Assembly: GCF_030649675.1 (NCBI RefSeq)
Contig: NZ_JAUTDR010000006.1
Span: 1 to 64,000, forward strand
DNA from: Haliea sp. E1-2-M8
Lineage (GTDB): Bacteria; Pseudomonadota; Gammaproteobacteria; Pseudomonadales; Halieaceae
Length of the DNA stretch: 64,000 nt
Reading direction: 5' to 3'
A program made the translations under genes and the position numbers. Positions within the stretch are counted from its first letter, which is position 1. Each line of letters begins with the position of its first letter. Shown here in pieces: positions 48,385-60,079 of this stretch. The notes under the pieces are model-generated. The model did not search any database, was not told the origin of the DNA, and saw only the letters and a list, made by a program, of their open reading frames with translations.

Positions 48385-49890
48385 CTAGACCAATCTCTTG
48401 CGCTCGTTGGACGGAGGGATCAACAGCATCTCCCGGTACTTGGCCACTGTTCTGCGCGCCACCTGCATGCCCTGTGCCTCGAGCAGACTGGCGATCTTGT
48501 TGTCGCTGAGGGGTTTACGCGGGTTCTCCGCGGCAACCAGCTTGCGGATCATGGCCTTGATGGCGGTGGATGACGCCTCGCCGCCGGTGGTGGTGCCAAC
48601 ATGGCTGGAAAAGAAATACTTGAGCTCGAAAATGCCGCGCGGGGTGTGCATGTATTTGCGGGTGGTTACCCGAGAAATGGTGGACTCATGCATTTCGACG
48701 GCCTCGGCGATATCGTGCAGCACCAGGGGCTTCATCGCCTCGTCACCCTGTTCCAGAAAGTTGCGCTGGTGTTCGACAATTTTGCTGGCTACCTTCATCA
48801 GGGTTTCGTTGCGGCTGTACAGGCTCTTCAGAAACCAGCGTGCCTCCTGCAGATTGTCCTTCAGGTAGGTGTTGTCGGCGCTGCTGTCGGCCCGTTTGAT
48901 GAGGCTGGCATAGCTGTCATTGATGCGCAAGCGTGGGGCGATGTCGGGGTTCAGCTCGACGACCCAGCGGCCGTGCCTTTTGCTGACAAACACATCCGGA
49001 ACCACATATTCCGTAGTGTCATCGCCAAGGTTTTCGCCCGGATTGGGGTCCAGTGAACGGATCAGGTCAAGCACCGCCTTGAGCTGGCCTTCGTCCAGAC
49101 GCATGCGCCGCATGATCTGTTTGTAATCGCCGCTGCCGAGCTGCGCCATGTGCCGGCTGACCATCAGGCGGGCCTGTTCCAGCCAGGGCGTATGCGCCGG
49201 TTTCTGTTGCAACTGCACCAGCAGGCACTCCTGCAGGTCGCGGGTGCAGACCCCTGGGGGCTCGAATTGCTGCAGGCAGTGCAGTACCGCGACCACCTCA
49301 TCGAGATCGATATCCAGCTCCGGCGTCAGCGCCTGATGTATGTCCTCGACGCTGCTCTGCAGCCTGCCGTTGCTGTCCGTGGCGTCAATCAGGGCCAGCG
49401 CAATCACCCGGTCCGTGTCCGACAGGCGGGTCAGGTTGAGCTGCCAGCGCAGCAGGTCCTGCAGGCTTTCGCTGGCGTTGTTGCGGCTGTCGTAGTCACC
49501 GTCGAAACTGTCCTCGGTGCCGCCTGCAGGGGCGGCGGAGGAGGAGGGCATCAGGTCCTCCCACTGAGTGTCTACCGGCAGGTCCTCGGGCAGGCTGCCC
49601 GGCTGCCAGTCATCGGGCAGGTTCTGGCTTTCGGTGCTGTTGCCCTCCAGGCTCTCCAGCAGGCTGGCGCCTACCTGTTCGCTGATGCGTTCCAGACGGG
49701 TGGTGTTGTCCACTTCAGCGTCGCTGTCAAAGTCGTCTTCCGCCAGTTCCAGCAGCGGATTGCTATCCAGTGCCTGCTGGATTTCCTGCTGCAGATCCAG
49801 GGTGCTCAGCTGCAGCAGGCGGATAGCCTGCTGCAGCTGCGGTGTCATCGTCAGCTGTTGGCCAAGCTTGAGCTGTAGCGACTGTTTCAT
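48385..49890 (-). CDS. rpoN: RNA polymerase sigma-54 factor
   Basis: A 501-residue sigma factor. The glutamine/leucine-rich N-terminal activator region ([15 protein letters not shown]) is followed by an acidic linker, the core-binding domain and the C-terminal RpoN box [10 protein letters not shown]. It sits between lptB and hpf, the usual order. An expected bacterial enhancer-binding activator is not in the window. Confidence 0.97.
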   Translation of the reverse strand: MKQSLQLKLGQQLTMTPQLQQAIRLLQLSTLDLQQEIQQALDSNPLLELAEDDFDSDAEVDNTTRLERISEQVGASLLESLEGNSTESQNLPDDWQPGSLPEDLPVDTQWEDLMPSSSAAPAGGTEDSFDGDYDSRNNASESLQDLLRWQLNLTRLSDTDRVIALALIDATDSNGRLQSSVEDIHQALTPELDIDLDEVVAVLHCLQQFEPPGVCTRDLQECLLVQLQQKPAHTPWLEQARLMVSRHMAQLGSGDYKQIMRRMRLDEGQLKAVLDLIRSLDPNPGENLGDDTTEYVVPDVFVSKRHGRWVVELNPDIAPRLRINDSYASLIKRADSSADNTYLKDNLQEARWFLKSLYSRNETLMKVASKIVEHQRNFLEQGDEAMKPLVLHDIAEAVEMHESTISRVTTRKYMHTPRGIFELKYFFSSHVGTTTGGEASSTAIKAMIRKLVAAENPRKPLSDNKIASLLEAQGMQVARRTVAKYREMLLIPPSNERKRLV

Positions 49891-50018
49891 CGGCGTGTTG
49901 CTGTCATCCCGGGTACCATCTTGGATGGGGCTGTCGAGCGAGTGTAGCGCCGGCGGATGGCGCGGCGCAACAGGATGGCGTGAATTTTGCTAGGGCACCG
50001 CAGGCCCGGCGCTGGGGG

Positions 50019-50744
50019 TTAAAGCCGGAAGTGTTCGCCCAGGTACACCTTGCGCACCCGTGGGCTGTCCAGGACCTCCTGGGCGGTGCCTGCGGCGATG
50101 ATGTGGCCCTCGCCAACAATGAACGCCCGCTCGCAAATGTCCAGGGTGTCGCGCACGTTGTGATCGGTGATCAAAACCCCGATACCGCGCTTGCGCAAGT
50201 GGGTGATGATGTCCTTGATGTCGCTGACGGAGATCGGGTCAACGCCGGCAAAGGGCTCGTCCAGCAGGATAAAGTCCGGCTCAGTGGCCAGCGCTCTGGC
50301 GATTTCCACGCGGCGGCGTTCACCGCCAGACAGGGACTGCCCGAGATTGTTGCGCAAGTGGGCGAGGTGAAACTCCTCCAGCAGGCGGTCACAGTGGCTG
50401 TGGCGTTCCTGCTTGTTCAGGTCGGGACGCGTTTCCAGTATCGCGAGGAGATTGTCCTGTACCGACAGCTTGCGAAAAATCGACGCTTCCTGGGGCAGGT
50501 AGCCCAATCCCCGGCGCGCCCGCTCGTGCATTGACAGGGCAGTGATGTCCTCGCCATTGAGCTCGATCCTGCCCTCGTCGGCGGCGATGATGCCGACAAT
50601 CATGTAGAAACAGGTGGTCTTGCCGGCGCCGTTGGGACCCAGCAGTCCCACCACTTCGCCGCTGCCGATTTCCAGGGAAACGTCCACCACCACCTTGCGC
50701 CCGCGGTAGGCCTTGGCCAGGTTAATCGCTTTGAGCTGCGCCAT
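50019..50744 (-). CDS. lptB: LPS export ABC transporter ATPase LptB
   Basis: A 241-residue ATPase of the LptBFGC exporter. Motifs are G-P-N-G-A-G-K-T-T (Walker A), S-L-S-G-G-E-R-R-R (signature) and [10 protein letters not shown] (Walker B). It overlaps lptA by 23 bases. LptF and LptG are not in the window. Confidence 0.96.
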   Translation of the reverse strand: MAQLKAINLAKAYRGRKVVVDVSLEIGSGEVVGLLGPNGAGKTTCFYMIVGIIAADEGRIELNGEDITALSMHERARRGLGYLPQEASIFRKLSVQDNLLAILETRPDLNKQERHSHCDRLLEEFHLAHLRNNLGQSLSGGERRRVEIARALATEPDFILLDEPFAGVDPISVSDIKDIITHLRKRGIGVLITDHNVRDTLDICERAFIVGEGHIIAAGTAQEVLDSPRVRKVYLGEHFRL

Positions 50745-51297
50745 TGGTAGCTCCGTCTTCGTCCACGTCCTGAAGGACTTGCGCCGGAATCACCACTTCG
50801 ACTCTGCCGCCATCCTCGCGCCGGCCCGCGTCCGCGCGCACGCGCTGCTCCGCCATGTAGTAGTCGATGCTGTCACCGGTAACGATTGACCCCTCCTGTT
50901 CTATTCGGGCCTGCCGCTGCAAGTGCACCCGCTCTTCTGCCTTGAAATACTCGATGCGTTGCGCGGCAGCGTGGATGATACTCTTGTCGACATCGGGTTG
51001 CTGCTGCATGCGGGCGGGGTTGCCCTCCGCCAGGATACGGTCTGCGGCCACCTGCTGATGGAATACGGTGATTTTCTCTGCCTCGATTTGCAGGCTGCCC
51101 TGCTGCATGCGCACGTTGCCGGTGTACTCGGTATAGCCCTGCCGCTCATCTCGCAGCGCCTGATCGGCGCTGATGCGGATAGGTTGTTGCCGGTCGTCAG
51201 GCAGGGCAGTGGCGCCGGGCGCCAGCAACAGCCAGGCTGCCGTCACCAGCGCTGCCCGCCATAGAGCTCGTCCGGGATCAGGAGCCAGTCGGAACAT
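50722..51297 (-). CDS. lptA: LPS transport periplasmic protein LptA
   Basis: A 191-residue protein with a signal peptide ending P-G-A-T-A, then the OstA-like beta-jellyroll ([20 protein letters not shown]). The ATG at 51297 is chosen because it yields that signal. LptA bridges the periplasm between LptC and LptD. Its start overlaps lptC by 20 bases. Confidence 0.93.
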   Translation of the reverse strand: MFRLAPDPGRALWRAALVTAAWLLLAPGATALPDDRQQPIRISADQALRDERQGYTEYTGNVRMQQGSLQIEAEKITVFHQQVAADRILAEGNPARMQQQPDVDKSIIHAAAQRIEYFKAEERVHLQRQARIEQEGSIVTGDSIDYYMAEQRVRADAGRREDGGRVEVVIPAQVLQDVDEDGATNGAAQSD

Positions 51298-51838
51298 AGG
51301 TGCCCTCCACATTGGGCTGCAGCAGTATGGTTTCATTGGCCAGGTCGGCGAACATGCCGTCCGCGCGCAGGATGTTGCCATCCAGCTGTGCGGTCACGGG
51401 AACTTGTGACCTGGCGGTACGCAGTCTGAGATTCAGCGCCATTGCCCGTGTTTGCAGGGTAGCCCCTGACTGGTCGTTGCTGAGGACGACGTTTCTGCGC
51501 AGGATCAGCACACTGTTGCGGTGCTTGAGCGTGCCCCGGTCGGCCCTGGCCGACCAGGTGCGGTTGTTGCCGTCGTGCGAGTAAAAACGCGGCTGTCGTA
51601 GCTCAGAGACATCGTCCCGGCCGAAATGTTCAATTCGCGACGCCTCCATGACCTCTGCCAGAGCACCGTCTTCGGCGAAGGCCATGCTGCGGGTATTGAC
51701 CAGGTAGGTCTGCACCAGCTCTGCATCCCCCTGCGGAGGGGAGCGTTCGATGGTCCCTTCCCCCACCAGCGACCAGTACCACGCCGCCAGCGACGCCAGC
51801 ACCACAGCCAGCAGCCAGGTTCGCTTGATCCCGCCCAT
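51278..51838 (-). CDS. lptC: LPS export protein LptC
   Basis: A 186-residue bitopic protein with one N-terminal membrane helix and a periplasmic LptC domain (Y-S-H-D-G-N-N-R-T-W then A-R-A-D-R-G). The ATG at 51838 overlaps the kdsC stop (TGATG). It hands LPS from the inner-membrane complex to LptA. Confidence 0.92.
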   Translation of the reverse strand: MGGIKRTWLLAVVLASLAAWYWSLVGEGTIERSPPQGDAELVQTYLVNTRSMAFAEDGALAEVMEASRIEHFGRDDVSELRQPRFYSHDGNNRTWSARADRGTLKHRNSVLILRRNVVLSNDQSGATLQTRAMALNLRLRTARSQVPVTAQLDGNILRADGMFADLANETILLQPNVEGTYVPTGS

Positions 51839-52374
51839 CAGTCGAACTCCGCGATGATGCCAGGCCACTCACCCCGCTGCTGCAACAGCCAGTCGCAGGC
51901 CTCCCGCACCGCCCCGGCACCGCCCTCGGCTGTACTGCACCAGTCGGCAACCGTCCGTACTTCGGGCACGGCATCGGCTACCGTCAATCCCAGCCCGGCG
52001 GCTCTGATCGCGCTGAGGTCGGGCAGGTCATCTCCCATATAGGCGCATTCTGCCAGGCTCAGACCGAGGCGCTCGCACAACTCCCGCAGGGCGGTCAGCT
52101 TGTCCTCCCGGCCCTCAAGGAGGTGCGTGATGCCCAGCTCTGCGGCGCGGCGCCCGACAACGTCGGATCGGCGCCCGGTGATGATGGCGACGGTGACTCC
52201 GGCGCGCTGCAGCAGTTTGATGCCGAGGCCATCCTTGATATTGAAGGCCTTGAGCTCACTGCCATCACTGGCGTAGATGACCCGGCCATCGCTCAGCACC
52301 CCGTCCACATCCAGGGCCAGGAGCCTGATGTCCTGTGCCACGACTCCGGGCTCTGTGCCGCCGACCGTGGCCAT
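51838..52374 (-). CDS. kdsC: KDO 8-phosphate phosphatase
   Basis: A 178-residue HAD-family phosphatase. D-V-D-G-V-L-S-D-G holds the catalytic aspartates, and M-G-D-D-L-P-D-L the metal site. It makes KDO for lipid A. It follows kdsD by one base and is coupled to lptC. Confidence 0.95.
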   Translation of the reverse strand: MATVGGTEPGVVAQDIRLLALDVDGVLSDGRVIYASDGSELKAFNIKDGLGIKLLQRAGVTVAIITGRRSDVVGRRAAELGITHLLEGREDKLTALRELCERLGLSLAECAYMGDDLPDLSAIRAAGLGLTVADAVPEVRTVADWCSTAEGGAGAVREACDWLLQQRGEWPGIIAEFD

Positions 52375-52375
52375 G

Positions 52376-53353
52376 TCAGGCGATACCCGCCTGCAGCAGA
52401 CTCATCAAGTGAAGTACGCCGACCATCCTCTCCTGGTCCTTGACCACAAGTGAGGTGATCTTGTTCTCCTCCATGATGCGCAGAGCCTCCGCGGCAAGCA
52501 TGTTGGGGGCAATGGTCTTGGCGTCGCGGGTCATCAGGGCGCTGATCAGGGTGCTGCGGACATCGACATCTTCGTCCAGCGCGCGGCGCAGGTCGCCATC
52601 GGTGAAAATGCCGAGCAGCTGGTCGTCGGCGCCGGTGACGGTGGTCATCCCCAGGCCCTTGCGGCTGATCTCCAGCAGGGCGGCGGCCAGCACGGTGTCG
52701 GTCTGCACCCGGGGGATGGCGGAGCCTGTGTGCATGACGTCCTCGACCTTGAGCAGCAGTTTCTTGCCGAGGGTGCCGCCCGGATGGGAAAAGGCAAAGT
52801 CTTCGGCAGTGAAACCGCGGGCTTCCAGCAGTGCTATGGCGAGCGCATCGCCCATCACCAGCGCGGTGGTAGTACTCGATGTTGGCGCCAGGTTGAGCGG
52901 GCAGGCCTCGGTGGCCACCCCCGTGTCCAGGTGCGCATCGGCGGCCTCCGCCAGCGGCGAGCCCGGGTCACCGGTCATGCTGACCAGGGGAATTCCCAGT
53001 CGTTTCAGCAGCGGCAGCAGGGTGATGACTTCCGGTGAGCGGCCGCTGTTGGACAGGGCGACAACGGCATCATCGGCGGTAATCATACCAATATCGCCGT
53101 GGCTGGCTTCCGCTGGATGGACATAGAAGGCGGGCGTGCCGGTGCTGGCCAGGGTGGCTGCGATCTTGCTGGCGATGTGGCCGGACTTGCCCATGCCGGT
53201 CACGATCACCCTGCCGCGGATGTCCAGCAGCAGCTCACAGGCTTTAACGAAGCCGCCGTTGATACGATGCTCCAGCGCAGCCACCGCATCGCATTCCATG
53301 CGGATGGTGCGCCGCGCGGAGGCAACGTAGCTGTCGTGATCGTGTGCGTGCAT
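52376..53353 (-). CDS. kdsD: Arabinose-5-phosphate isomerase
   Basis: A 325-residue enzyme with an N-terminal SIS domain (T-G-M-G-K-S-G-H-I-A-S-K) and two C-terminal CBS repeats. It converts ribulose 5-phosphate to arabinose 5-phosphate, the first step to KDO. It lies between yrbG and kdsC. Confidence 0.96.
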   Translation of the reverse strand: MHAHDHDSYVASARRTIRMECDAVAALEHRINGGFVKACELLLDIRGRVIVTGMGKSGHIASKIAATLASTGTPAFYVHPAEASHGDIGMITADDAVVALSNSGRSPEVITLLPLLKRLGIPLVSMTGDPGSPLAEAADAHLDTGVATEACPLNLAPTSSTTTALVMGDALAIALLEARGFTAEDFAFSHPGGTLGKKLLLKVEDVMHTGSAIPRVQTDTVLAAALLEISRKGLGMTTVTGADDQLLGIFTDGDLRRALDEDVDVRSTLISALMTRDAKTIAPNMLAAEALRIMEENKITSLVVKDQERMVGVLHLMSLLQAGIA

Positions 53354-53367
53354 GGCGGCCAGGCGGC

Positions 53368-54345
53368 TCAGCGGGTCCGGTACAGCCAGTAATAGTACAG
53401 GGCGTACACCGAGAGTAACAGCATGCCCACCGAACGCCCCAGGTAGGCTTGCCCGCAGGTGCCCGATTTGCGCCGACCTCGGCTGAGGAAGATCGCGGCG
53501 GCGAGCAGCACCGTCATGGCAGTCATTGTCAGGTAGTCCCGGTACAGTACCAGGGGTTCCAGGATCTCGGGTGTGACCAGGCCGGGTATCGCCATTACCG
53601 CCAGCAGGTTGAACATGTTGGAGCCGATGACATTGCCCACGGCGATGTCGGTTTGTCCGCGCATGGCGCTGGCAATGGTTGCCGCCAGTTCCGGCAGGCT
53701 GGTGCCAATGGCGACCACGGTCAGCCCGATTATCAGCTGCGACACCCCCAGATATTCCGCCACCTCAGTGGCGCCCCACACCAGCAGCCGTGAACTGCCT
53801 ACCAGCAGCGCCAGCCCGAGGAAGAAGGTCAACCAGGCTTTGCCCAGGCCCAGCGGTGCCGCAGTGATGCTGGAGACTTCCTGCAGCAGTTCGGGGTCGG
53901 CTTCCTCGCCGCGTATCATCTGGATCATGATGATGGTGAGCGTCGCCAGCATGATCAGGCCATCCACCCGCGACAGGACACCGTCGAGAATCAACAGGGC
54001 AGTGCCGAGGGTGACCATCAGCAGCATCGGCAGTTCCCGCCGCATGCAGCTCGGCTGTACGGTCATAGGGGCAACCAACAGGGTCGCACCCAGGACCAGG
54101 CCAATATTGGCAATATTGGAGCCAATGGCGTTGCCGATGGCCAGTTCACCGGCGTCCGTCAACGCAGCGGTGACTGATACCAGTATTTCGGGTGCCGAGG
54201 TACCTATGGATACGATGGTAAGGCCAATCACGATGGGCGAGAGGCCCATGTTGGAGGCAATTGCCGCGGCTCCTGTGATAAACAGATCGGCGCTCCAGAT
54301 CAGTATCACGAATCCGACCAGGATGGCGGCTGTGGCTAACAGCAT
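53368..54345 (-). CDS. yrbG: Calcium/sodium antiporter YrbG
   Basis: A 325-residue CaCA-family exchanger with ten hydrophobic segments. The two repeats carry G-T-S-A-P-E and G-N-x-x-G-S-N (alpha-1), then G-T-S-L-P-E and G-N-V-I-G-S-N (alpha-2). The ATG at 54345 begins the first helix. It starts the minus-strand yrbG-kds-lpt-rpoN set and is divergent from mlaC. Confidence 0.92.
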   Translation of the reverse strand: MLLATAAILVGFVILIWSADLFITGAAAIASNMGLSPIVIGLTIVSIGTSAPEILVSVTAALTDAGELAIGNAIGSNIANIGLVLGATLLVAPMTVQPSCMRRELPMLLMVTLGTALLILDGVLSRVDGLIMLATLTIIMIQMIRGEEADPELLQEVSSITAAPLGLGKAWLTFFLGLALLVGSSRLLVWGATEVAEYLGVSQLIIGLTVVAIGTSLPELAATIASAMRGQTDIAVGNVIGSNMFNLLAVMAIPGLVTPEILEPLVLYRDYLTMTAMTVLLAAAIFLSRGRRKSGTCGQAYLGRSVGMLLLSVYALYYYWLYRTR

Positions 54346-54505
54346 AAGTCTGGAAATCCTGTTAAAGTAGGGGGCTGCTGGACTGTTGAACTGTACCCCT
54401 ATGGGGTTGTCAAAACCGGTGCCAGGTGGACTTGCCGGGTGCTTGCGCAGCGCCTCCAGTATACAGAGCGCCAGCAAACTTGTAATTCAATTCAAGGATC
54501 ACGTT

Positions 54506-55183
54506 ATGAAGCGATTGCTGCAATTTGCCGCATCCCTGGTACTGGCCGGTGCCGCGACCATGGCCAACGCCGTTGACACCAGCGTGGACACCAATCCACC
54601 CGAGGGCGTCCATGAAGTGGTGCGCGAGGCAACGGAAGAGGTCATGTCGGTGGTGGATGAGGCGCAGACTTACGTTGCTGACGACCCGGATCGATTCTAC
54701 GATCAGCTGCAGGAAATTCTCGACACCGTGGTCGATTTCCGCGGCTTTGCCCGCGGCGTGATGGGGCCCTATGCCAGCAACCAGCGCTACCGCTCGCTGG
54801 ACGCTGAGGGCCGCGAGGAGTTGCGCGACCAGTTGGAGCGGTTTACCGAGGTGATGCGAGTCGGTCTGGTGCGCACCTACGGCAAGGGCCTGCTGGCTTT
54901 CGGGGGTTCCCGCATCGAGCTGCCCGAACTCAGCGAGGAAGAGGCCGCCGGTTCCCGTGCGGCTGTGCGGCAGTTGATTTTCAACGACGGCAGCGAGCCC
55001 TATGTGCTGGTCTACCACATGGGCCGCGACAAGGACGGCTCCTGGAAGTTGCGCAACATGGTTATTGAGAACGTCAATCTCGGAGAGATCTACCGCAGCC
55101 AGTTCGAATCCGCTGCGCGCAAGCATGACGGTGATCTGGATCAGGTGATCGAGGGCTGGACGGCGGTCGAGATCGAAACCTGA
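54506..55183 (+). CDS. mlaC: Phospholipid-transport periplasmic protein MlaC
   Basis: A 225-residue protein. AAGGA lies seven bases before the ATG at 54506, and a signal peptide ends near T-M-A-N-A. The mature part shows the MlaC pattern V-D-F-R-G-F-A-R-G-V-M-G and L-R-N-M-V-I-E-N-V-N-L-G. MlaC carries phospholipid between MlaA and the MlaFEDB transporter. In many genomes mlaFED lies directly upstream, but here the neighbour is the divergent yrbG. It is followed by ibaG and murA. Confidence 0.92.
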   Translation: MKRLLQFAASLVLAGAATMANAVDTSVDTNPPEGVHEVVREATEEVMSVVDEAQTYVADDPDRFYDQLQEILDTVVDFRGFARGVMGPYASNQRYRSLDAEGREELRDQLERFTEVMRVGLVRTYGKGLLAFGGSRIELPELSEEEAAGSRAAVRQLIFNDGSEPYVLVYHMGRDKDGSWKLRNMVIENVNLGEIYRSQFESAARKHDGDLDQVIEGWTAVEIET

Positions 55184-55248
55184 GACTACCAGCCCTACCT
55201 CCCGCCCTACACGGGCCGCTTCCGCGGCCCGGCCTACTGACCCACCTT

Positions 55249-55301
55249 CGCGGCCCGACCTGCGCGGCCCGACCTGCGCGGCCCGACCTACGCGGCCCGC
55301 T
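55249..55301. repeat. GC-rich tandem repeat between mlaC and ibaG
   Basis: Three full 14-base units CGCGGCCCGACCTG/A (55249-55290) and a partial fourth lie in the gap before ibaG. Related fragments (CGCGGCCCGGCCTA) occur just upstream. No gene is supported in this gap. Confidence 0.75.
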
Positions 55302-55374
55302 CGCCATATCGGTCGAATTCTCCTAGAATGCGACTCTTTTGTCCCGGAAGGGGCAAATGGCCAGAGGAATAGAC

Positions 55375-56905
<1,531 letters not shown>

Positions 56906-56912
56906 GACTGTC

Positions 56913-57548
56913 ATGAACAAGCCGTTGACCATGGCCCTGACCAAGGGCCGCATCCTCGAGGAGACTCTGCCGCTGCTGGCCCGGGCAGGTATAGAGCCGC
57001 TGGAGGACATCCACAGCAGCCGCAAGCTGATCTTTGCCACTACCCGCGCCGACCTGCAGCTGGTGGTGATCCGCGGCACCGATGTCCCCACCTATGTGCG
57101 TCACGGCGCCGCTGACCTGGGCGTGGTGGGCAAGGATATTCTGCTGGAACACGGCGCCGAGGGCCTGTACGAGCCCCTGGACCTGGGCATAGCCCGCTGC
57201 CGTCTGATGACCGCCGGGCCTGTGGGGTGGCAGGGTAGTGGCGCCCGGGTACGGGTTGCCACCAAGTTCGCCAACATCGCCCGGCGCTTTTTTGCTGCCC
57301 AGGGTATTCACGCCGACGTTATCAAGCTCTACGGAGCCATGGAATTGGCGCCGATGATGGACCTGGCCGACCTCATCGTCGACATCGTCGATACCGGCAA
57401 CACGCTGCGTGCCAACGGCATGGAACCGCTGGACGAGATTGCCCGTATCAGTTCCCGCCTGATCGTCAACAAGGCCGCCATGCGTTCTCACTACCGCGCT
57501 ATCCAGGGTCTGGTTGATCAGCTCGCGGCGGCGACGGGAGGAAGCTGA
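56913..57548 (+). CDS. hisG: ATP phosphoribosyltransferase, short form
   Basis: A 211-residue short-form HisG. It condenses ATP with PRPP to begin histidine synthesis. Family motifs are [19 protein letters not shown] and D-I-V-D-T-G-N-T-L. The short form lacks the regulatory domain and needs HisZ, which is not in the window. It overlaps hisD by one base. Confidence 0.95.
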   Translation: MNKPLTMALTKGRILEETLPLLARAGIEPLEDIHSSRKLIFATTRADLQLVVIRGTDVPTYVRHGAADLGVVGKDILLEHGAEGLYEPLDLGIARCRLMTAGPVGWQGSGARVRVATKFANIARRFFAAQGIHADVIKLYGAMELAPMMDLADLIVDIVDTGNTLRANGMEPLDEIARISSRLIVNKAAMRSHYRAIQGLVDQLAAATGGS

Positions 57549-58837
57549 TGCAGCGGTTGTCGACAACAGACGCGGATTTCGCGGCGCGGCTGGCGGCATT
57601 GACGGCCTGGGAGGCGGGGCTGGATGCCGCCGTGGAGCAGACCGTCGCCGGCATCCTGGCGGATGTCCGGGCCCGGGGCGATGCGGCCCTGCTTGAGTAC
57701 ACGGCCCGTTTGGACCGCTTGCAGGTGGCCAGCGCCACCGAGCTGGAAATTCCCCGCGAGCGAATCGACGCGGCATTGGCAGCGATTCCGGCTGCGCAGC
57801 GCGAGGCGCTGGAGCAGGCCGCCACCCGGGTGCGCAGCTATCACGAGTACCAGCGCCAGGACAGCTGGCAGTATCGCGACGCCGAGGGCAACCTGCTGGG
57901 CCAGCAGATCACCGCGCTGGACCGGGTGGGTATTTATGTGCCGGGCGGCAAGGCCAGCTATCCCTCATCGGTGCTGATGAATGCGCTGCCAGCCCATGTT
58001 GCCGGCGTCGCTGAAATCATCATGGTGGTGCCGGCGCCCGACGGCGTGCTCAACGACCTGGTACTGGCGGCGGCAGCCATCGCCGGGGTCGACCGAGTTT
58101 TCACCCTGGGCGGTGCCCAGGCTGTGGCGGCGTTGACCTACGGCACTGCCACGGTGCCTGCGGTGGACAAGATTGTCGGCCCCGGCAATATTTACGTCGC
58201 CACCGCCAAGCGCCAGGTCTTCGGCCGGGTCGGCATCGACATGGTGGCGGGACCGTCCGAGATTCTGGTGATCTGCGACGGCTCCACGGACCCCGACTGG
58301 GTGGCGATGGATCTGTTTTCCCAGGCCGAGCATGACGAAAATGCCCAGGCGATCCTGCTGTGCCCCGAAGCCGGCTATCTGGATCAGGTGCAGGAGAGCA
58401 TTGAGCGCCTGTTGCCCACCATGGAGCGGGCGGACATCATTCGCGCCTCACTGGGGGCACGCGGTGCCATGGTGCTGACCCGTGACCTGGACGAAGCGGT
58501 GGCGGTCAGCAACCGGTTGGCGCCGGAACATCTCGAGCTGTCAGTGGCGGACCCGGAGACGTTGTTGCCAGCGGTGCGCCACGCCGGCGCCATCTTCATG
58601 GGCCGCTTCACTTCGGAAAGCCTGGGCGACTACTGCGCCGGTCCCAATCACGTGCTGCCGACCTCACGCACGGCGCGTTTCTTCTCCCCATTGGGGGTGT
58701 ACGACTTCCAGAAGCGCAGTTCGCTGATCATGTGCAGCGAGCAGGGGGTGCAGGCGCTCGGGCGGATCGCTTCCGTGCTGGCCCGGGGCGAGCAGCTGAC
58801 TGCCCACGCTCGCAGCGCCGAGTACCGCCTGAAGTAA
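57548..58837 (+). CDS. hisD: Histidinol dehydrogenase
   Basis: A 429-residue zinc enzyme for the last two oxidations of histidine synthesis. It has [22 protein letters not shown] and the C-terminal G-P-N-H-V-L-P-T. Its ATG overlaps the hisG stop (TGATG). The rest of the his genes are not present. Confidence 0.97.
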   Translation: MQRLSTTDADFAARLAALTAWEAGLDAAVEQTVAGILADVRARGDAALLEYTARLDRLQVASATELEIPRERIDAALAAIPAAQREALEQAATRVRSYHEYQRQDSWQYRDAEGNLLGQQITALDRVGIYVPGGKASYPSSVLMNALPAHVAGVAEIIMVVPAPDGVLNDLVLAAAAIAGVDRVFTLGGAQAVAALTYGTATVPAVDKIVGPGNIYVATAKRQVFGRVGIDMVAGPSEILVICDGSTDPDWVAMDLFSQAEHDENAQAILLCPEAGYLDQVQESIERLLPTMERADIIRASLGARGAMVLTRDLDEAVAVSNRLAPEHLELSVADPETLLPAVRHAGAIFMGRFTSESLGDYCAGPNHVLPTSRTARFFSPLGVYDFQKRSSLIMCSEQGVQALGRIASVLARGEQLTAHARSAEYRLK

Positions 58838-58871
58838 CTCTTTGTGTTTCCCCGGGCGCCGGTGCTGTTCC

Positions 58872-59984
58872 TCACAGCGTTGGTGACTGCCTCAGGGTGC
58901 CGACGATGGCCTGCAGGTCCAGTGACTGATTGTTGCGCACCACCGTGATGTCGATCTTGTCGCCCGGCCGCAGCTGGGCGATGCGGTGCATGGTCAGGCG
59001 GCCGTCCTGCACCGGTTCCCCGTCGATGTGGGTGATGATGTCCCTGACCTGAATCCCGGCCCGCTGGGCGGGGCTGTCGGCGGCGACGGCGGTAACCTCC
59101 AGCAGTTGCAGTCCCGGCCTCTGTTCGTTCAGGCCCCGCACCGGTGCCACGCTCACCCCCAGCCAGCCGCGGATAACCTCGCCGTAGCGAATCAGGTCTG
59201 CCATCACAAACTGCGCCAGGTTGGCCGGAATCGCCAGACTGATGCCGATACCGGTTGAGACGCCGCGGGATTGGTCCGCGCCGGTGTAAATCAGCGTATT
59301 GATGCCCAACAGCTCGCCCCTGGTGTTGATCAGCGCGCCACCGGAATTGCCCAGGTGAATGATGGCGTCGGTCTGGATGTAATCCTCGTAGACCGACAGC
59401 TGCAGGCCATAGCGGCCCAGGGCCGAGACAATCCCCTGGGTGACCGAGTGGCCAAAACCCAGAGGGTTGCCGATCGCCAGCACCACATCCCCCGCCCGGG
59501 CGCTGTCGGAATCGGCGATGGCGATAGGCTGCAGGTCGGGTAGCTGCACCTGCAGCACCGCCAGGTCGGTGGCAGGGTCGGTGCCAATGACCACGGCGGT
59601 GGCTGAGCGGCCGTCATGCAGCAGAACCTGAATTAATTCAGCTTCGTGGATAACGTGGTTGTTGGTGAGGATGTGGCCCTCCGCGGTCATGATCACGCCG
59701 GAGCCCAGGGACCGTTCGATGCGCTGTCGCTGGCCGGGGGGCGGGTCAAAGCGGCGGTTGAGCATCTCGTCCCGCAGCGGGTTGCTGCGGGTGGGAATCA
59801 GTTTTGCCGTGTAGATGTTCACGACCGCCGGCGTGGCGCTGCCCACCGCGGTGGCATAGCTTGCCGTGGCGCCGTTGTCGCTCACTGCTGCAGGCCGCGG
59901 CAATACCCAGCGGTCCAGGATCAGCAGCGCCGCCAGCAGGCCGGCAATGGCTGGCCAGATCATGAAACGGAGGCTGTTGGTCAT
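58872..59984 (-). CDS. DegS/AlgW-type periplasmic serine protease
   Basis: A 370-residue inner-membrane-anchored protease. The ATG at 59984 gives a short N-terminal anchor. The catalytic triad is visible: T-N-N-H-V-I (His), P-A-T-D-L-A-V-L (Asp), G-N-S-G-G-A-L (Ser). One PDZ domain follows (about 275-360). DegS/AlgW cleaves an anti-sigma factor after outer-membrane stress. It is convergent with hisD and divergent from the Nif3 gene. Confidence 0.92.
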   Translation of the reverse strand: MTNSLRFMIWPAIAGLLAALLILDRWVLPRPAAVSDNGATASYATAVGSATPAVVNIYTAKLIPTRSNPLRDEMLNRRFDPPPGQRQRIERSLGSGVIMTAEGHILTNNHVIHEAELIQVLLHDGRSATAVVIGTDPATDLAVLQVQLPDLQPIAIADSDSARAGDVVLAIGNPLGFGHSVTQGIVSALGRYGLQLSVYEDYIQTDAIIHLGNSGGALINTRGELLGINTLIYTGADQSRGVSTGIGISLAIPANLAQFVMADLIRYGEVIRGWLGVSVAPVRGLNEQRPGLQLLEVTAVAADSPAQRAGIQVRDIITHIDGEPVQDGRLTMHRIAQLRPGDKIDITVVRNNQSLDLQAIVGTLRQSPTL

Positions 59985-60079
59985 AGGGCAGGGCCGTGTG
60001 TCGGTACGCGCCTGCATTGTATATGATGAGGAGCGCTACAGCAGCCGTGAACCCGTCATCATCTGGCCCGGACTACATT

